From: Porticoccaceae bacterium | Lineage (GTDB): Bacteria; Pseudomonadota; Gammaproteobacteria; Pseudomonadales; Porticoccaceae | DNA: 35,228 nucleotides | Direction: 5' to 3' | Assembly (NCBI GenBank): GCA_029252555.1 | Contig: JAQXBF010000020.1 | Coordinates: forward strand, 1 to 35,228 | Shown: piece after piece, positions 8,604 to 17,673 of the stretch | How positions within the stretch are numbered: position 1 is the stretch's first letter | Layout: each line of letters starts with the position of its first letter | Made by a program: the position numbers and the translations under genes | The notes under the pieces: generated by a model | What the model saw: the letters and a program-made list of their open reading frames with translations, nothing else | What the model was told of the DNA's origin: nothing | Databases searched by the model: none

Positions 8604-9247
8604 TCTTGGTAGATATCATAAAGGATTGCCGTGAGATAGGTCATCACACGCTTTGCGCGGGCCTTCTTGCGCATCGACATATGGCTCAGTGCCATACCTT
8701 TCATTAAAAACTGCACCAAATCGTGGGCGCCTTCGAGTCTCGACAGATTTTGCCAATGGGGAAAAACCGCCTTCGCAGTATCGAGAAACTGTTTCTCAAA
8801 ATCTTTTTCTACTGGATCAATAACTTGACGTAACTCGGCATCAGTGCGGGAGGCGCTCAGTAATTCCTGATAGGCAAGAAATGAGGGCAGGTTGACATAC
8901 AACCAAGCAGCTTCGACTGACTCTCGTATCACCTGATGAGTCACCGTACGCTTGGGATCATCAATATCGGTCATCAATTCCCGATACTCTTGCAAACGCA
9001 ACTGGTGTAAATAATCCACCACTGCTCTCATCACCGACATGCGCGACGGAAAATGATGCATCATAGCGCCGCGGGAAACACCTGCATAGTTAGCAATTAA
9101 AGCCGTTGTAGTGTTCGCATAACCCAACTCTAGAAGACACTTGATCGTCGCTTCCAAAATCGATAAACGGGTCATGGCACTTTTTTCTGCCTGCCATCCT
9201 TTCTCATTTCGTTTCGGTCGTTTAGTCGCTACTGCCTTCGCTGTCAC
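8585..9247 (-). CDS. TetR/AcrR family transcriptional regulator
   Basis: A regulator with an N-terminal TetR helix-turn-helix: LSILEATIKCLLELGYANTT leads into ALIANYAGVSRGAMMHHFPS, including the family's G-x-x-x-HHF signature. The C-terminal two thirds are helical and variable, as expected for a ligand-binding and dimer domain. The start is uncertain. A GTG at 9247 (220 residues) has AAAGG eight bases upstream, while a TTG at 9280 (231 residues) has no ribosome site; I chose the GTG. It lies between the acyl-CoA dehydrogenase gene and the oxygenase operon on the same strand, so it probably represses one or both and senses a pathway intermediate. A 12-base palindrome just upstream is a candidate autoregulatory site. 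Confidence 0.88.
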   Translation of the reverse strand: MTAKAVATKRPKRNEKGWQAEKSAMTRLSILEATIKCLLELGYANTTTALIANYAGVSRGAMMHHFPSRMSVMRAVVDYLHQLRLQEYRELMTDIDDPKRTVTHQVIRESVEAAWLYVNLPSFLAYQELLSASRTDAELRQVIDPVEKDFEKQFLDTAKAVFPHWQNLSRLEGAHDLVQFLMKGMALSHMSMRKKARAKRVMTYLTAILYDIYQDANLIE

Positions 9248-9285
9248 TTTACCTGCCTTTGTATTGTTCGTTGATACCAACGCTA

Positions 9286-9297
9286 GTTATCGATAAC
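9286..9297. promoter_or_regulatory. candidate TetR operator (12-base perfect palindrome)
   Basis: GTTATCGATAAC is a perfect palindrome located about 40 bases upstream of the preferred tetR start. Its minus-strand context TGCGTTATC (9292-9300) recurs exactly at 9390-9398, also in the tetR upstream region. Position and symmetry suit a TetR-type site. This is inference from sequence only; no second full palindrome was found before the oxygenase operon. Confidence 0.4.
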
Positions 9298-9475
9298 GCA
9301 GTGAGATTTATCTAGTGGCCTAAAAAACAAGCCGGTGATTGTAAATTTCTTTGACAATAAAAACAATTAGGGCTGCATTATTTCGGCCTGATAACGCAAA
9401 TAAACTCTATTTAATGCCAGAACAATCAGGTTGACTCTGCTTTTGCCAATACAGCAACGTTGCCGCTTGTATGTG

Positions 9476-10705
9476 TTAGGCTTTACTCTCGGAATAGCGC
9501 TCGATAATCTGCTTGCCCAGCGCCATCTGATGCACCTGATCCGGACCGTCCGCTTGACGACACCAACGGGCATAGTTATAGCCCTCTGCCATACAATAAT
9601 CTGCGGTAAGTCCACCGGCACCATGCATTTGCATCGCCCGATCGATAACATTTTGTATCAGCAGCGGAATAGTAGTTTTAGTTGCGGCAATCATATCGAT
9701 AGACGCCGCAACACCCTGTTCATCAATTTTATGACAGGTTTTCAACACCAGTAGACGCGCCATCTCTATTTCCGAAAACATCCGTGAAATATCTTCCCGC
9801 ACCGATTGATGCTTGCTCAACTGACGACCAAATGTCGTTCTCGAAGTAGACCGCTTACAGGCCAGCTCAAGAGCACGCTGACCCGTGCCGATCAGGCGCA
9901 TACAATGATGCATGCGGCCGGGGCCCAAACGACCCTGAGCAATCTCAAAACCGCGACCCTCACCCAGCAGCACATTCTCGGCAGGCACATGGCAGTTTTC
10001 AAAAATCAGTTCGGCATGACCTATAGGTGCATCGTCATAACCGAAGGTAGACAGAGGTCGCACCAACGTCAGACCGGGAGTGTCTTTTGGCACCAACACC
10101 TGAGTCTGCTGCAAGTGACGATTGGCATTATCAGGATCCGACTTACCCATCACGATTAAAATTTTAGTGCGCTCATTCATGGCGCCAGTAATAAACCACT
10201 TGCGGCCATTCAGCACCCATTCATCGCCCTCTCTAATAATGCTCATCTCAACATTGGTCGCATCGCTGGATGCCACCTGAGGTTCAGTCATCGCATAGGA
10301 CGAGCGAATATCACCGTTTAAAAGTGGCTGCAGCCATTTATCTTGCTGTGTCTTGGTGGCGTAATTCATAAACACCTCCATATTACCGGTGTCAGGGGCA
10401 TTGCAGTTGAACACCTCAGGAGACCAGATAACTCGACCCATCACCTCACACAGTGGTGCATATTCAGCAAAGGTCAAACCCCCATGATCACAGTATTGGG
10501 CATGGGAAGGCGGCACAAAAAGATTCCATAACCCAGCCCCCTTAGCCTTTAACTTCAGATCATCCATCAAAGGTAACGGCGCAAAGCGATTTTCAGCGGC
10601 ATCTAATTGACGGGCATAATTTTCTTCATTGGGGTAAATGTGCTCATCGAAAAACTGATTCAGCCGATCGAGTAACTGCTCAGATTTGTCACTGTTTTGG
10701 TACAT
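9476..10705 (-). CDS. acyl-CoA dehydrogenase family protein
   Basis: A 409-residue FAD-dependent dehydrogenase of normal family length. Visible family blocks include YAMTEPQVASSDATN (the FAD/substrate Thr-Glu-Pro segment), WVLNGRKWFITGA, the R-x-x-FG-x-x-L segment (RTTFGRQLSKHQ), and MQMHGAGGL near the C-terminus. The overall pattern resembles ACAD10/11-like and branched or aryl acyl-CoA dehydrogenases more than the classic MCAD. It would form a double bond in an acyl-CoA thioester and pass electrons to ETF. The gene follows the enoyl-CoA hydratase gene by 52 bases, making a two-gene beta-oxidation-like unit next to tetR. The acyl chain it prefers is not evident. Confidence 0.92.
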   Translation of the reverse strand: MYQNSDKSEQLLDRLNQFFDEHIYPNEENYARQLDAAENRFAPLPLMDDLKLKAKGAGLWNLFVPPSHAQYCDHGGLTFAEYAPLCEVMGRVIWSPEVFNCNAPDTGNMEVFMNYATKTQQDKWLQPLLNGDIRSSYAMTEPQVASSDATNVEMSIIREGDEWVLNGRKWFITGAMNERTKILIVMGKSDPDNANRHLQQTQVLVPKDTPGLTLVRPLSTFGYDDAPIGHAELIFENCHVPAENVLLGEGRGFEIAQGRLGPGRMHHCMRLIGTGQRALELACKRSTSRTTFGRQLSKHQSVREDISRMFSEIEMARLLVLKTCHKIDEQGVAASIDMIAATKTTIPLLIQNVIDRAMQMHGAGGLTADYCMAEGYNYARWCRQADGPDQVHQMALGKQIIERYSESKA

Positions 10706-10757
10706 ATTGGTGCTCCGTCAAAAGAGGGAAATAAATAAAATACTAGGAGTAGCGCCA

Positions 10758-11621
10758 TTACCACCAGGGGTAGAAGGGCGGCATATCCGTCGATGACTTG
10801 GATACAAAATTAGCCGGGCGCTTCTCTAAGAATGCGGCAATACCCTCTTTGCCATCCACCTTACTGGCATAGAAAACCGCAAGAGATTCCACCTTGTGCG
10901 CCTCAACCGGATGAGCCGTAGCAGAATTTCGATACATCATTTGCCGTATTAGTGCAGAGGACACCGGCGCGGTATTATCGGCGATCTGGCGTGCCATTCC
11001 ATAGGCCCTAACCATTAGATCATCGGGGGCGCAAACCTCATAAACCAAACCGCCAGAATGGGCTTCAGCAGCATCAAAAATTTCACCGGTCATCATCCAC
11101 TTTAACGACTGCTGCATGCCGACAATACGCGGTAAAAACCAAGTCGAACAACCCTCAGGGGCAATACCAATCTTACCAAACACAAATCCGATGCGGGCCT
11201 TTTCAGATGCCAGACGAATATCCATGGCACACATCATCGTCGCACCAATACCCACAGCCGCACCATTAATCGCACCAATCACCGGTTTCTTACAGTCATA
11301 AATAGCCAACGTAACCTTGCCACCACTATCGCGAACTCCAGGCATGCTCTCCGGCTCAGCCATCTCCGCTAGTGTAGGCTGTCTGTCCTCGTCAAGCCCG
11401 AAGACATTGCCCGCAACAGACAGATCCATACCAGCACAAAATGCTTTGCCTGCCCCGGTGACTACAATAACTCGCACATCGTCATCATCACTGGCCTGAT
11501 AAAAAGCATGAGTAAGCTCGTCGCTCATCTCGAGCGTAAACGCATTCATATTATCTGGACGGTTAAGACTTATCGTCAAAATGCCATCGTCGACCAAATA
11601 TTCAATTGTGTTGTATTCCAT
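10758..11621 (-). CDS. enoyl-CoA hydratase/isomerase (crotonase family)
   Basis: A 287-residue crotonase-fold protein when started at the ATG at 11621, which has AAGGA about six bases upstream; an upstream reading adds 21 residues with no family match. GAGKAFCAGMDLS supplies one oxyanion-hole segment and INGAAVGIGATMMCAMDIRLAS the other, and FGKIGIAPEGCSTWFLP contains the Glu expected at a catalytic position. The family hydrates, isomerises or cleaves CoA-bound substrates in the cytosol. Together with the downstream acyl-CoA dehydrogenase it fits degradation of a side chain or opened ring. The product may also be annotated as an enoyl-CoA hydratase-related protein because exact activity cannot be read from the motifs. 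Confidence 0.92.
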   Translation of the reverse strand: MEYNTIEYLVDDGILTISLNRPDNMNAFTLEMSDELTHAFYQASDDDDVRVIVVTGAGKAFCAGMDLSVAGNVFGLDEDRQPTLAEMAEPESMPGVRDSGGKVTLAIYDCKKPVIGAINGAAVGIGATMMCAMDIRLASEKARIGFVFGKIGIAPEGCSTWFLPRIVGMQQSLKWMMTGEIFDAAEAHSGGLVYEVCAPDDLMVRAYGMARQIADNTAPVSSALIRQMMYRNSATAHPVEAHKVESLAVFYASKVDGKEGIAAFLEKRPANFVSKSSTDMPPFYPWW

Positions 11622-11664
11622 AGTCAGTCCTTGAATTTTAAATAAAAATAACCTGTGCCCTAGA

Positions 11665-11680
11665 GTGTTGATAATAACAC
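11665..11680. promoter_or_regulatory. inverted repeat upstream of the enoyl-CoA hydratase gene
   Basis: GTGTT-GATAAT-AACAC is a short inverted repeat 44 bases upstream of the hydratase start. Its core loosely resembles the palindrome found before tetR, sharing GTTAT half-sites. It may be a regulator-binding site. Weak evidence. Confidence 0.25.
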
Positions 11681-11699
11681 CCAAAAAACAAACAGAACA

Positions 11700-12188
11700 G
11701 ACTCTTTTTTATCATGCAAGAAAAACATGCATTGAAACCAAGCACTTCGATTCAACACCCCAGCAATTTAGCCAGCGTCTTGCTCAACCCTTGAGATCAA
11801 TCAGAGGCCATTTGTGGGTGCAAATAGCAGAGATCTTTCGCTGCGCTCAAGATGACAAAGTGGAGGTTCAAGATGACAAAATTAGGGCTCAAGGCGTAAT
11901 ACATTTCATCCAACACCGCAGCAATTCAAACCGCGTCTTGCCCAACCCTTTAGATCAATCAGGGCCCGTTTATGGGTGCACTAATTTTCAGGTAAAGAGA
12001 GCACCTGGTTGAGCGCAGCGAGTTGTGCGAACGCTAAAAATTATAAACCCATGAGACCGATCTCAAGGGTTGGGCAAGGGGCTATGGCGTGCCGAGCCAA
12101 GAGACCTTTCGCTGCGCTCAAGATGACCAAATCATGTTGCAAGATAACTAGCTTAAGGCCCAAAGTTGCTGGATTGCCAACCTATCAA
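11700..12188. repeat. gene-free stretch built of three copies of an imperfect repeat plus two dispersed-element copies
   Basis: Between lysS and the hydratase gene about 490 bases appear non-coding. Copy A (11753-11825) and copy B (11911-11983) are direct repeats of 73 bases, roughly 80 percent identical, sharing blocks such as CAACAC-CAGCAATT, GCGTCTTGC and TAGATCAATCAG-like segments. Copy C is inverted and shorter (about 12036-12085), and its complement contains CTTGCCCAACCCTTGAGATC. Interleaved with them, CTTTCGCTGCGCTCAAGATG starts identically at 11835 and 12106, and is a copy of the dispersed element seen elsewhere in the window. B and C face each other and could fold into a long hairpin after lysS. 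The longish ORFs crossing this stretch resemble no protein. Confidence 0.75.
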
Positions 12189-13682
12189 CTACTCAGGTCG
12201 CATATGCGGGAACAGCAACACGTCTCTAATCGAAGGCGAATCAGTCAACAACATCACCAAGCGATCAATACCAATACCCTCTCCCGCCGTGGGCGGCATA
12301 CCGTATTCAAGAGCGCGAACATAGTCAGCATCAAAATGCATCGCCTCATCATCACCGGCATCTTTTTCCGCCACCTGCTGCTTAAAGCGAGCCTCTTGAT
12401 CTTCCGCATCATTCAGCTCCGAGAAACCATTGGCAATCTCACGGCCACCCACAAAGAACTCAAAGCGATCAGTCACATGAGGGTCTTGATCATTGCGGCG
12501 CGCCAGTGGAGACACCTCCGCTGGGTACATAGTAATAAAAGTAGGCTGCTCCAGCAGATGCTCAACCGTCTTCTCAAAGATCTCAATTTGCACCTTACCC
12601 AGACCCCAGATATCCTTTAAAGGAATATGCAAAGCCTCAGCAATCTTGCGCGCACCAGCTTCATCGCCCAACTGCTCAGGACTGATATCCGGGTTGTACT
12701 GCAAAATCGAATCGAACACCGACAGACGAACAAACGGCTCAGCAAAGTCATAATGCGTCTCACTCACCACCTCACCCTCAGCGTCTTTCACCGTATTGAC
12801 CACCTTAGTTGAACCCAGCACCTCAGTGGTCATCTTGCGCAACATATCTTCAGTGAAATCCATCAGATCATTGAAGTCAGAGTAAGCCTGATAAAACTCC
12901 AACATTGTGAACTCAGGATTATGACGAGTCGACAGACCCTCATTACGGAAATTGCGATTAATTTCGTAGACGCGTTCAAAACCACCCACCACCAAACGCT
13001 TCAAATAAAGCTCCGGCGCAATACGCATATACATATCAATGTCCAATGCATTATGATGCGTCACAAAGGGACGTGCCACAGCACCCCCGGGAATCACCTG
13101 CAACATCGGTGTTTCAACTTCTAGGTAGTCGGCATCATTTAAATAGCGGCGGATGAAATCTACCACTTTAGAACGAACCCGAAAAGTATTGCGCACCTCA
13201 GGGTTAACAATTAGATCAACGTAGCGCTGGCGATAGCGCATCTCTTGATCAGCCAGCCCATGGAATTTGTCCGGCAGCGGACGCAACGCCTTAGTCAGCA
13301 ACTGATGCTCATCCATCTGCACATAAAGGTCTCCTTTACCAGACAGATGCAAAGCACCTTTGATACCAACAATATCGCCCAAGTCCAGCGACTTGGCAAA
13401 AGGGCGCGCCTCTTTGGTTACATACAGCTGAATGGTATCCGAGCTGTCCTGCACCACAATAAAAGCACCGCGATTGCGAATTACCCGGCCGGCAACCGAA
13501 ACAATCTTGCCCAGCTTTTCTAGATCTTCTTTGGTTTCTTGCCCAAAGCCAGATTGCAATTCAGCCGCACTGTGCTCCGGCCGAAAATCATTAGGAAAGA
13601 CCGCCCCACCCTCTTCACGCAAGGCATGAAGCTTAGCGCGACGCTCAGCAATTAACTTATTCTCGTCTTGTTGATCAGTCAT
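12189..13682 (-). CDS. lysS: lysyl-tRNA synthetase, class II
   Basis: A 497-residue class II LysRS, close to the usual length. An N-terminal OB-fold anticodon-binding domain (about 55-150) is followed by the catalytic core. Motif 2 is [19 protein letters not shown], and motif 3 is [14 protein letters not shown] with the family's C-terminal LLFPHMRPE. It charges tRNA-Lys in the cytosol. It lies downstream of prfB on the same strand, the prfB-lysS order conserved in many gammaproteobacteria, although 194 bases with a repeat copy separate them here. No T-box or other leader was seen. Confidence 0.98.
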   Translation of the reverse strand: MTDQQDENKLIAERRAKLHALREEGGAVFPNDFRPEHSAAELQSGFGQETKEDLEKLGKIVSVAGRVIRNRGAFIVVQDSSDTIQLYVTKEARPFAKSLDLGDIVGIKGALHLSGKGDLYVQMDEHQLLTKALRPLPDKFHGLADQEMRYRQRYVDLIVNPEVRNTFRVRSKVVDFIRRYLNDADYLEVETPMLQVIPGGAVARPFVTHHNALDIDMYMRIAPELYLKRLVVGGFERVYEINRNFRNEGLSTRHNPEFTMLEFYQAYSDFNDLMDFTEDMLRKMTTEVLGSTKVVNTVKDAEGEVVSETHYDFAEPFVRLSVFDSILQYNPDISPEQLGDEAGARKIAEALHIPLKDIWGLGKVQIEIFEKTVEHLLEQPTFITMYPAEVSPLARRNDQDPHVTDRFEFFVGGREIANGFSELNDAEDQEARFKQQVAEKDAGDDEAMHFDADYVRALEYGMPPTAGEGIGIDRLVMLLTDSPSIRDVLLFPHMRPE

Positions 13683-13876
13683 ATCTCAATCTTTATCTAA
13701 AAAGTTTATGTAGCCATTAACCTAATTACGCTCGATCAAGGATGCTTGCCCTGTGTTGCATCCGTATTTAGAACTCGGCGCCAATGTTAAGAGAGATCCT
13801 TCGCTATGCTTAGCATGCCACTCGAAGCGCCTTGGGTACAGGATGACTCAGTTAAATGCCTCAGGATGATAGCTAT
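13683..13876. repeat. prfB-lysS spacer with a dispersed-element copy
   Basis: The spacer holds GAGATCCTTCGCTATGCTTAG (13793-13813) followed at 13844 by CAGGATGACTCAG, matching the dispersed AGATCCTTCGCT...CAGGATGAC pattern with an inserted inverted portion (CACTCGAAGCG). No gene is evident. Confidence 0.5.
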
Positions 13877-14972
13877 CTAAAATCCCGCCTTAAGTGAAGC
13901 CACAATAAACTGATCCAGCTTACCATCCAAAACCGCCTGAGTATTACGCGTCTCCACACTAGTACGCAAATCCTTGATCCGTGCATCATCCAACACATAA
14001 GACCGAATCTGACTGCCCCAGCCAATATCCGACTTAGTATCCTCTGTCGCCTGCGCTGCCTCAGCGCGCTTCAGCATCTCCGCCTCATACAGCTTCGCCC
14101 GCAACATCTGCCAGCACTTATCACGGTTCTGGTGCTGAGACCGCTGACTCTGACACTGCACCACAATACCACTGGGCTCATGGGTCAGACGCACAGCCGA
14201 ATCGGTTTTATTAATATGCTGACCACCGGCACCAGAGGCACGGTAAGTGTCGGTGCGAACATCCGAAGGATTAACATCAATCTCAATATTGTCATCAATT
14301 TCAGGAGACACATACACCGCCGAAAAAGACGTATGGCGACGATTGCCAGAATCAAAGGGCGACTTGCGCACCAACCGGTGCACACCAATCTCCGTGCGCA
14401 ACCAACCAAAGGCATACTCACCGGTCACCTGCACCGTCGCACTCTTAATACCAGCTACATCTCCAGCAGAGCATTCCACCAGCTCCGCCTTAAAGCCTTT
14501 ATCGTCTGCCCAGCGCAAATACATACGCAACAGCATCTCAGCCCAATCTTGAGCCTCAGTGCCACCAGAGCCCGACTGAATATCCAAATAAGCATTATTT
14601 TGATCCATATCGCCACTGAACATGCGGCGAAACTCAAGCTTAGCTAACTGCGCCTCAAAGCTGGCAATCTCAGACTCCACCTCCGCCACAGTGTCTGCAT
14701 CTTCTTCCTCAACCGCCATCTCCAGCAACTCGCGAGAATCTGCAACACCAGAATCTAAATCCTCAATCGTCTTTACCACAGTTTCCAAAGACGAACGCTC
14801 ACGGCCCAACTCCTGAGCACGCTCCGGATCATTCCAAACATCGGGTTCGCCGAGTTCTAGCTCAACTTCAGCAAGACGATCCTTACGATTAACGTAGTCA
14901 AAGATACCCCCTCAACACGTCAGTGCGTGCTTGAAGATCATCGAGGGCGTTGTAGAGCGGATTAACTTCCAT
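13877..14972 (-). CDS. prfB: peptide chain release factor 2, with programmed +1 frameshift
   Basis: The gene is read in two frames. A 24-codon first part starts at the ATG at 14970-14972 ([14 protein letters not shown]...) and ends at an in-frame TGA (14898-14900). A +1 shift at CTT-TGA-C then continues for 340 residues, giving 364 in total, as in E. coli RF2 (365). The second frame carries the stop-codon recognition tripeptide SPF (VRKSPFDSG) and the peptidyl-tRNA hydrolysis motif GGQ ([14 protein letters not shown]). RF2 terminates at UGA and UAA, and the shift depends on slow UGA reading when RF2 is scarce, which makes it autoregulated. lysS follows. Calling only the 310-residue downstream ORF would truncate the protein. 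Confidence 0.97.
14897..14912 (-). promoter_or_regulatory. RF2 programmed +1 frameshift site
   Basis: The minus strand reads AGGGGGTATCTTTGAC: an internal Shine-Dalgarno-like AGGGGG, three bases, then the slippery CTT followed by the in-frame UGA and C. It matches the well-known bacterial prfB recoding signal exactly. Confidence 0.97.
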
Positions 14973-15124
14973 TGAGTGACAATAGCCTAAATCAATTAAG
15001 CCGCGCATTTTACCTCAGCAACCCATTCACACCAAGCTAAAACACAGTTGATTAAGCCACAGCACTAGCGCAACATACCGGCTGAAAATAAAAAAAATTT
15101 GTGAAATCCTCGGAGAGACAAGCC

Positions 15125-16210
15125 ATGAAGAGAATCAGCCTAACTGTAATAGCCGCCCTGTTTGCCTACCTGCTGCTGTGGCCAGTGGCCATAGCCCCAG
15201 TGAGCTGGGAAGCACCGCAAAACCAAGGCTATGTGGGAGACTTTGTGCAAAACAACCGCCTCAACGCACTAAAAATCATAGAGCTGACAGACACCCACGG
15301 CCCCGAAGGCCTGGCCCTGCTGAATGGCGAAATCTACACCGCCACCCGTGAAGGCTGGATACTCAAATACAGCGAGGCCAGCGGTGAAATCAGCAAAATG
15401 GCCAACACCAACGGCAGCCCACTAGGGCTGGTGTTTGACGCCAATGGCAACCTGCTTATAGCAGACGCCTACAAAGGCATACTCAGTATGTCTGCAGACG
15501 GCGAACTGACGGTGCTCACTAATAGCATAGACGGCGTGGCTATAGAATATGCCGATGACCTGGATGTCACCGAAGACGGCAAAATCTACTTTAGCGATGC
15601 CTCCAGCAAGTTCGGCGCCCAAGCCAATGGCGGCACCTACGCCGCCAGTCTGCTGGACATAGCCGAGCACGGCAGCCACGGCCGCCTGTTGGTCTATGAC
15701 CCCACCGACCAGAGCACCAAACTAGTAATGGACGGCCTTAACTTTGCCAATGGCGTTGCTACCGCCGCCGACAGCAGCTTTGTACTGGTCAATGAAACCG
15801 GCACCTACCGAGTACAAAAATACTGGCTCAAAGGCGACAAAGCGGGCACCGCCGAAGTCCTAATCGACAACCTGCCCGGCTTTCCCGACAACATAGTCCG
15901 CGGCCGCGACGGACGCTTCTGGGTGGGGCTGGTATCACCCCGCAGCCAACCACTAGACGACCTGTCTAACTCACCAATGCTGCGCAAAATAGCCCAGCGT
16001 CTGCCCCAATTTATGCAGTTAAAAGCCGAAGCCTACAGCCATGTGTTCGCTATGGATGCAGAGGGTAATGTGCTCACCTCATTGCAAGACCCCAATGGCC
16101 AATACCACACCAACACCGGCGCATTGGAAACCGACGACTGGCTGTATATCAGCAGTCTGCATGCCGACAACCTGGCGCGCATCAGCAAAGAGACTATTGG
16201 CATCCAATGA
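15125..16210 (+). CDS. SMP-30/strictosidine synthase-like beta-propeller protein
   Basis: A 361-residue protein starting at the ATG at 15125, which has GGAGAG eight bases upstream; a GTG at 15101 is less likely. Residues about 5-25 form a hydrophobic N-terminal segment, a signal anchor or uncleaved signal. The rest is a six-bladed propeller of the SMP-30/strictosidine synthase superfamily: HGPEGLAL, GSPLGLVFDANGNLLIADAY, YADDLDVTEDGKIYFSDASS, LNFANGVA and FPDNIVRGRDGRFWVGL mark successive blades. Related proteins include lactonases and APMAP-type arylesterases, so a periplasmic or membrane-bound calcium-dependent esterase/lactonase is plausible. It overlaps the selO start as ATGA, so the two are co-translated. 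The substrate is unknown. Confidence 0.88.
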   Translation: MKRISLTVIAALFAYLLLWPVAIAPVSWEAPQNQGYVGDFVQNNRLNALKIIELTDTHGPEGLALLNGEIYTATREGWILKYSEASGEISKMANTNGSPLGLVFDANGNLLIADAYKGILSMSADGELTVLTNSIDGVAIEYADDLDVTEDGKIYFSDASSKFGAQANGGTYAASLLDIAEHGSHGRLLVYDPTDQSTKLVMDGLNFANGVATAADSSFVLVNETGTYRVQKYWLKGDKAGTAEVLIDNLPGFPDNIVRGRDGRFWVGLVSPRSQPLDDLSNSPMLRKIAQRLPQFMQLKAEAYSHVFAMDAEGNVLTSLQDPNGQYHTNTGALETDDWLYISSLHADNLARISKETIGIQ

Positions 16211-17673
16211 AATTACACGAAGCTCAGTTACGACATACATTTTTTGAAACCTTTAAAAACCAGGGCGACCTGCACCTCAGTCAGGTTGTCCCCAGTGGTC
16301 TGCAAGAGCCTGTGCTGGTTAGCGCCAACGCACAGTTTGCCCAACAGCTGGGAATTGACGCCGACAACTTAAACAGCCCAGAATTTTTAAAGCTGATGGC
16401 CGGGCATATTGAAGGGGAGCCCAGCAGCACCAATCCCATCGCCCTAGTCTACTCTGGGCACCAGTTTGGCGTATGGGCTGGCCAGCTAGGCGATGGCCGT
16501 GCCATCACATTAGGAGAACTAGAAAAAGACGGTGCCCTTTGGGATATACAACTTAAAGGCGCAGGCTCAACCCCCTATTCCAGATTGGCCGACGGCCGCG
16601 CCGTGCTGCGCTCGAGCATCCGCGAATACCTGTGCTCCGAAGCCATGCACAACCTCGGCATCGCCACCACCAGAGCACTGGCACTAGTAGACAGCCAAAC
16701 TCAAGTTTACCGCGAAGAAGTGGAATCTGGCGCCACCGTATGCCGGGTAGCCCAAAGTCATATTCGCTTTGGCTCCTTCGAACACTTCCACTACCGCAAC
16801 CAGTCAAAGGCCGTCAAAGCCCTAGCCGACTATGTTATCCAGCGCAACTTCCCACAATGGGTCAACCAAGAAAATAAATACTATTTAATGCTGGAAAACT
16901 GCGTACTAAAAACCGCCAAAATGATCGCCCAATGGCAATCGGTGGGCTTTAACCACGGCGTGATGAATACCGACAATATGAGTATCATTGGCGACACCAT
17001 CGACTATGGCCCCTTCGGCTTCTTAGATGCCTACGACCCAGAGCATATCTGCAACCACTCCGACGCCAACGGCCGCTACAGCTTCAAAAACCAACCCAGC
17101 GTCGGCCTGTGGAACCTCAATGCACTGGCCACATCGCTAACCTCATTGATGAGTAATGACGATTTAATCCGCGCACTAAAACAGTACGAGCCAAAATTTA
17201 TACACCAGTTTAGGCATATTATGGCGAGTAAAATTGGGCTGGAAGAATATCAGCCCGACGATGAACAGCTGATTAATCAGCTATTAGAATTACTACAAAT
17301 CAATAATGTGGATTACACAATATTCTTTAGAACATTGGGTGAATTCACCCAGAGCAACCAGGCGATCAGAGACCAATTTATAGACCGCGAAGGCTTCGAT
17401 GCCTGGGCAAAAAAATACAGCGCAAGACTGGCGCAACAGAGCCTCACAGATCAACAGCGCCAACAAAATATGAATGCCGTTAATCCAAAGTATGTGCTGC
17501 GTAACTATATGGCCCAAGCCTCTATAGCTGCCGCCCAAAAGGGTGATTACAGCGAAGTGAATTTATTATTGGAAGTGCTGCAAAGCCCCTTCGAAGAGCA
17601 TCCACAAGCAGAGAAATATGCCGGCCTACCACCAGATTGGGCAGATCAGCTATCGGTGAGCTGTTCATCTTAG
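16207..17673 (+). CDS. selO: protein adenylyltransferase SelO (YdiU/UPF0061)
   Basis: A 488-residue SelO pseudokinase, close to E. coli YdiU in length. Family blocks include VYSGHQFGVWAGQLGDGRAI, QLKGAGSTPYSRLADGRAVL and the metal-binding stretch around NHGVMNTDNMSIIGDTIDYG. SelO transfers AMP from ATP to protein Ser/Thr/Tyr residues and links to oxidative-stress responses. The C-terminus is SVSCSS, where Cys486 takes the position held by selenocysteine in eukaryotic SelO, so no recoding is needed. The start ATG overlaps the upstream propeller gene's TGA. No known partner explains this pairing. Confidence 0.96.
   Translation: MKLHEAQLRHTFFETFKNQGDLHLSQVVPSGLQEPVLVSANAQFAQQLGIDADNLNSPEFLKLMAGHIEGEPSSTNPIALVYSGHQFGVWAGQLGDGRAITLGELEKDGALWDIQLKGAGSTPYSRLADGRAVLRSSIREYLCSEAMHNLGIATTRALALVDSQTQVYREEVESGATVCRVAQSHIRFGSFEHFHYRNQSKAVKALADYVIQRNFPQWVNQENKYYLMLENCVLKTAKMIAQWQSVGFNHGVMNTDNMSIIGDTIDYGPFGFLDAYDPEHICNHSDANGRYSFKNQPSVGLWNLNALATSLTSLMSNDDLIRALKQYEPKFIHQFRHIMASKIGLEEYQPDDEQLINQLLELLQINNVDYTIFFRTLGEFTQSNQAIRDQFIDREGFDAWAKKYSARLAQQSLTDQQRQQNMNAVNPKYVLRNYMAQASIAAAQKGDYSEVNLLLEVLQSPFEEHPQAEKYAGLPPDWADQLSVSCSS

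Noticed and set aside
12009-12620. 203-codon plus-strand ORF
   Set aside because: Antisense to lysS over much of its length and otherwise made of repeat sequence; lysS is unmistakable.
14132-14647. 171-codon plus-strand ORF
   Set aside because: Lies wholly antisense to the RF2 coding region, with no recognisable domain.
14898-14900. in-frame TGA in prfB as a disabling mutation
   Set aside because: It sits in the exact RF2 recoding signal and the second frame is intact, so this is programmed frameshifting, not a pseudogene.
17656-17673. selenocysteine in SelO
   Set aside because: The equivalent position is an ordinary Cys codon, followed by two Ser codons and a TAG stop; no recoded TGA is needed.
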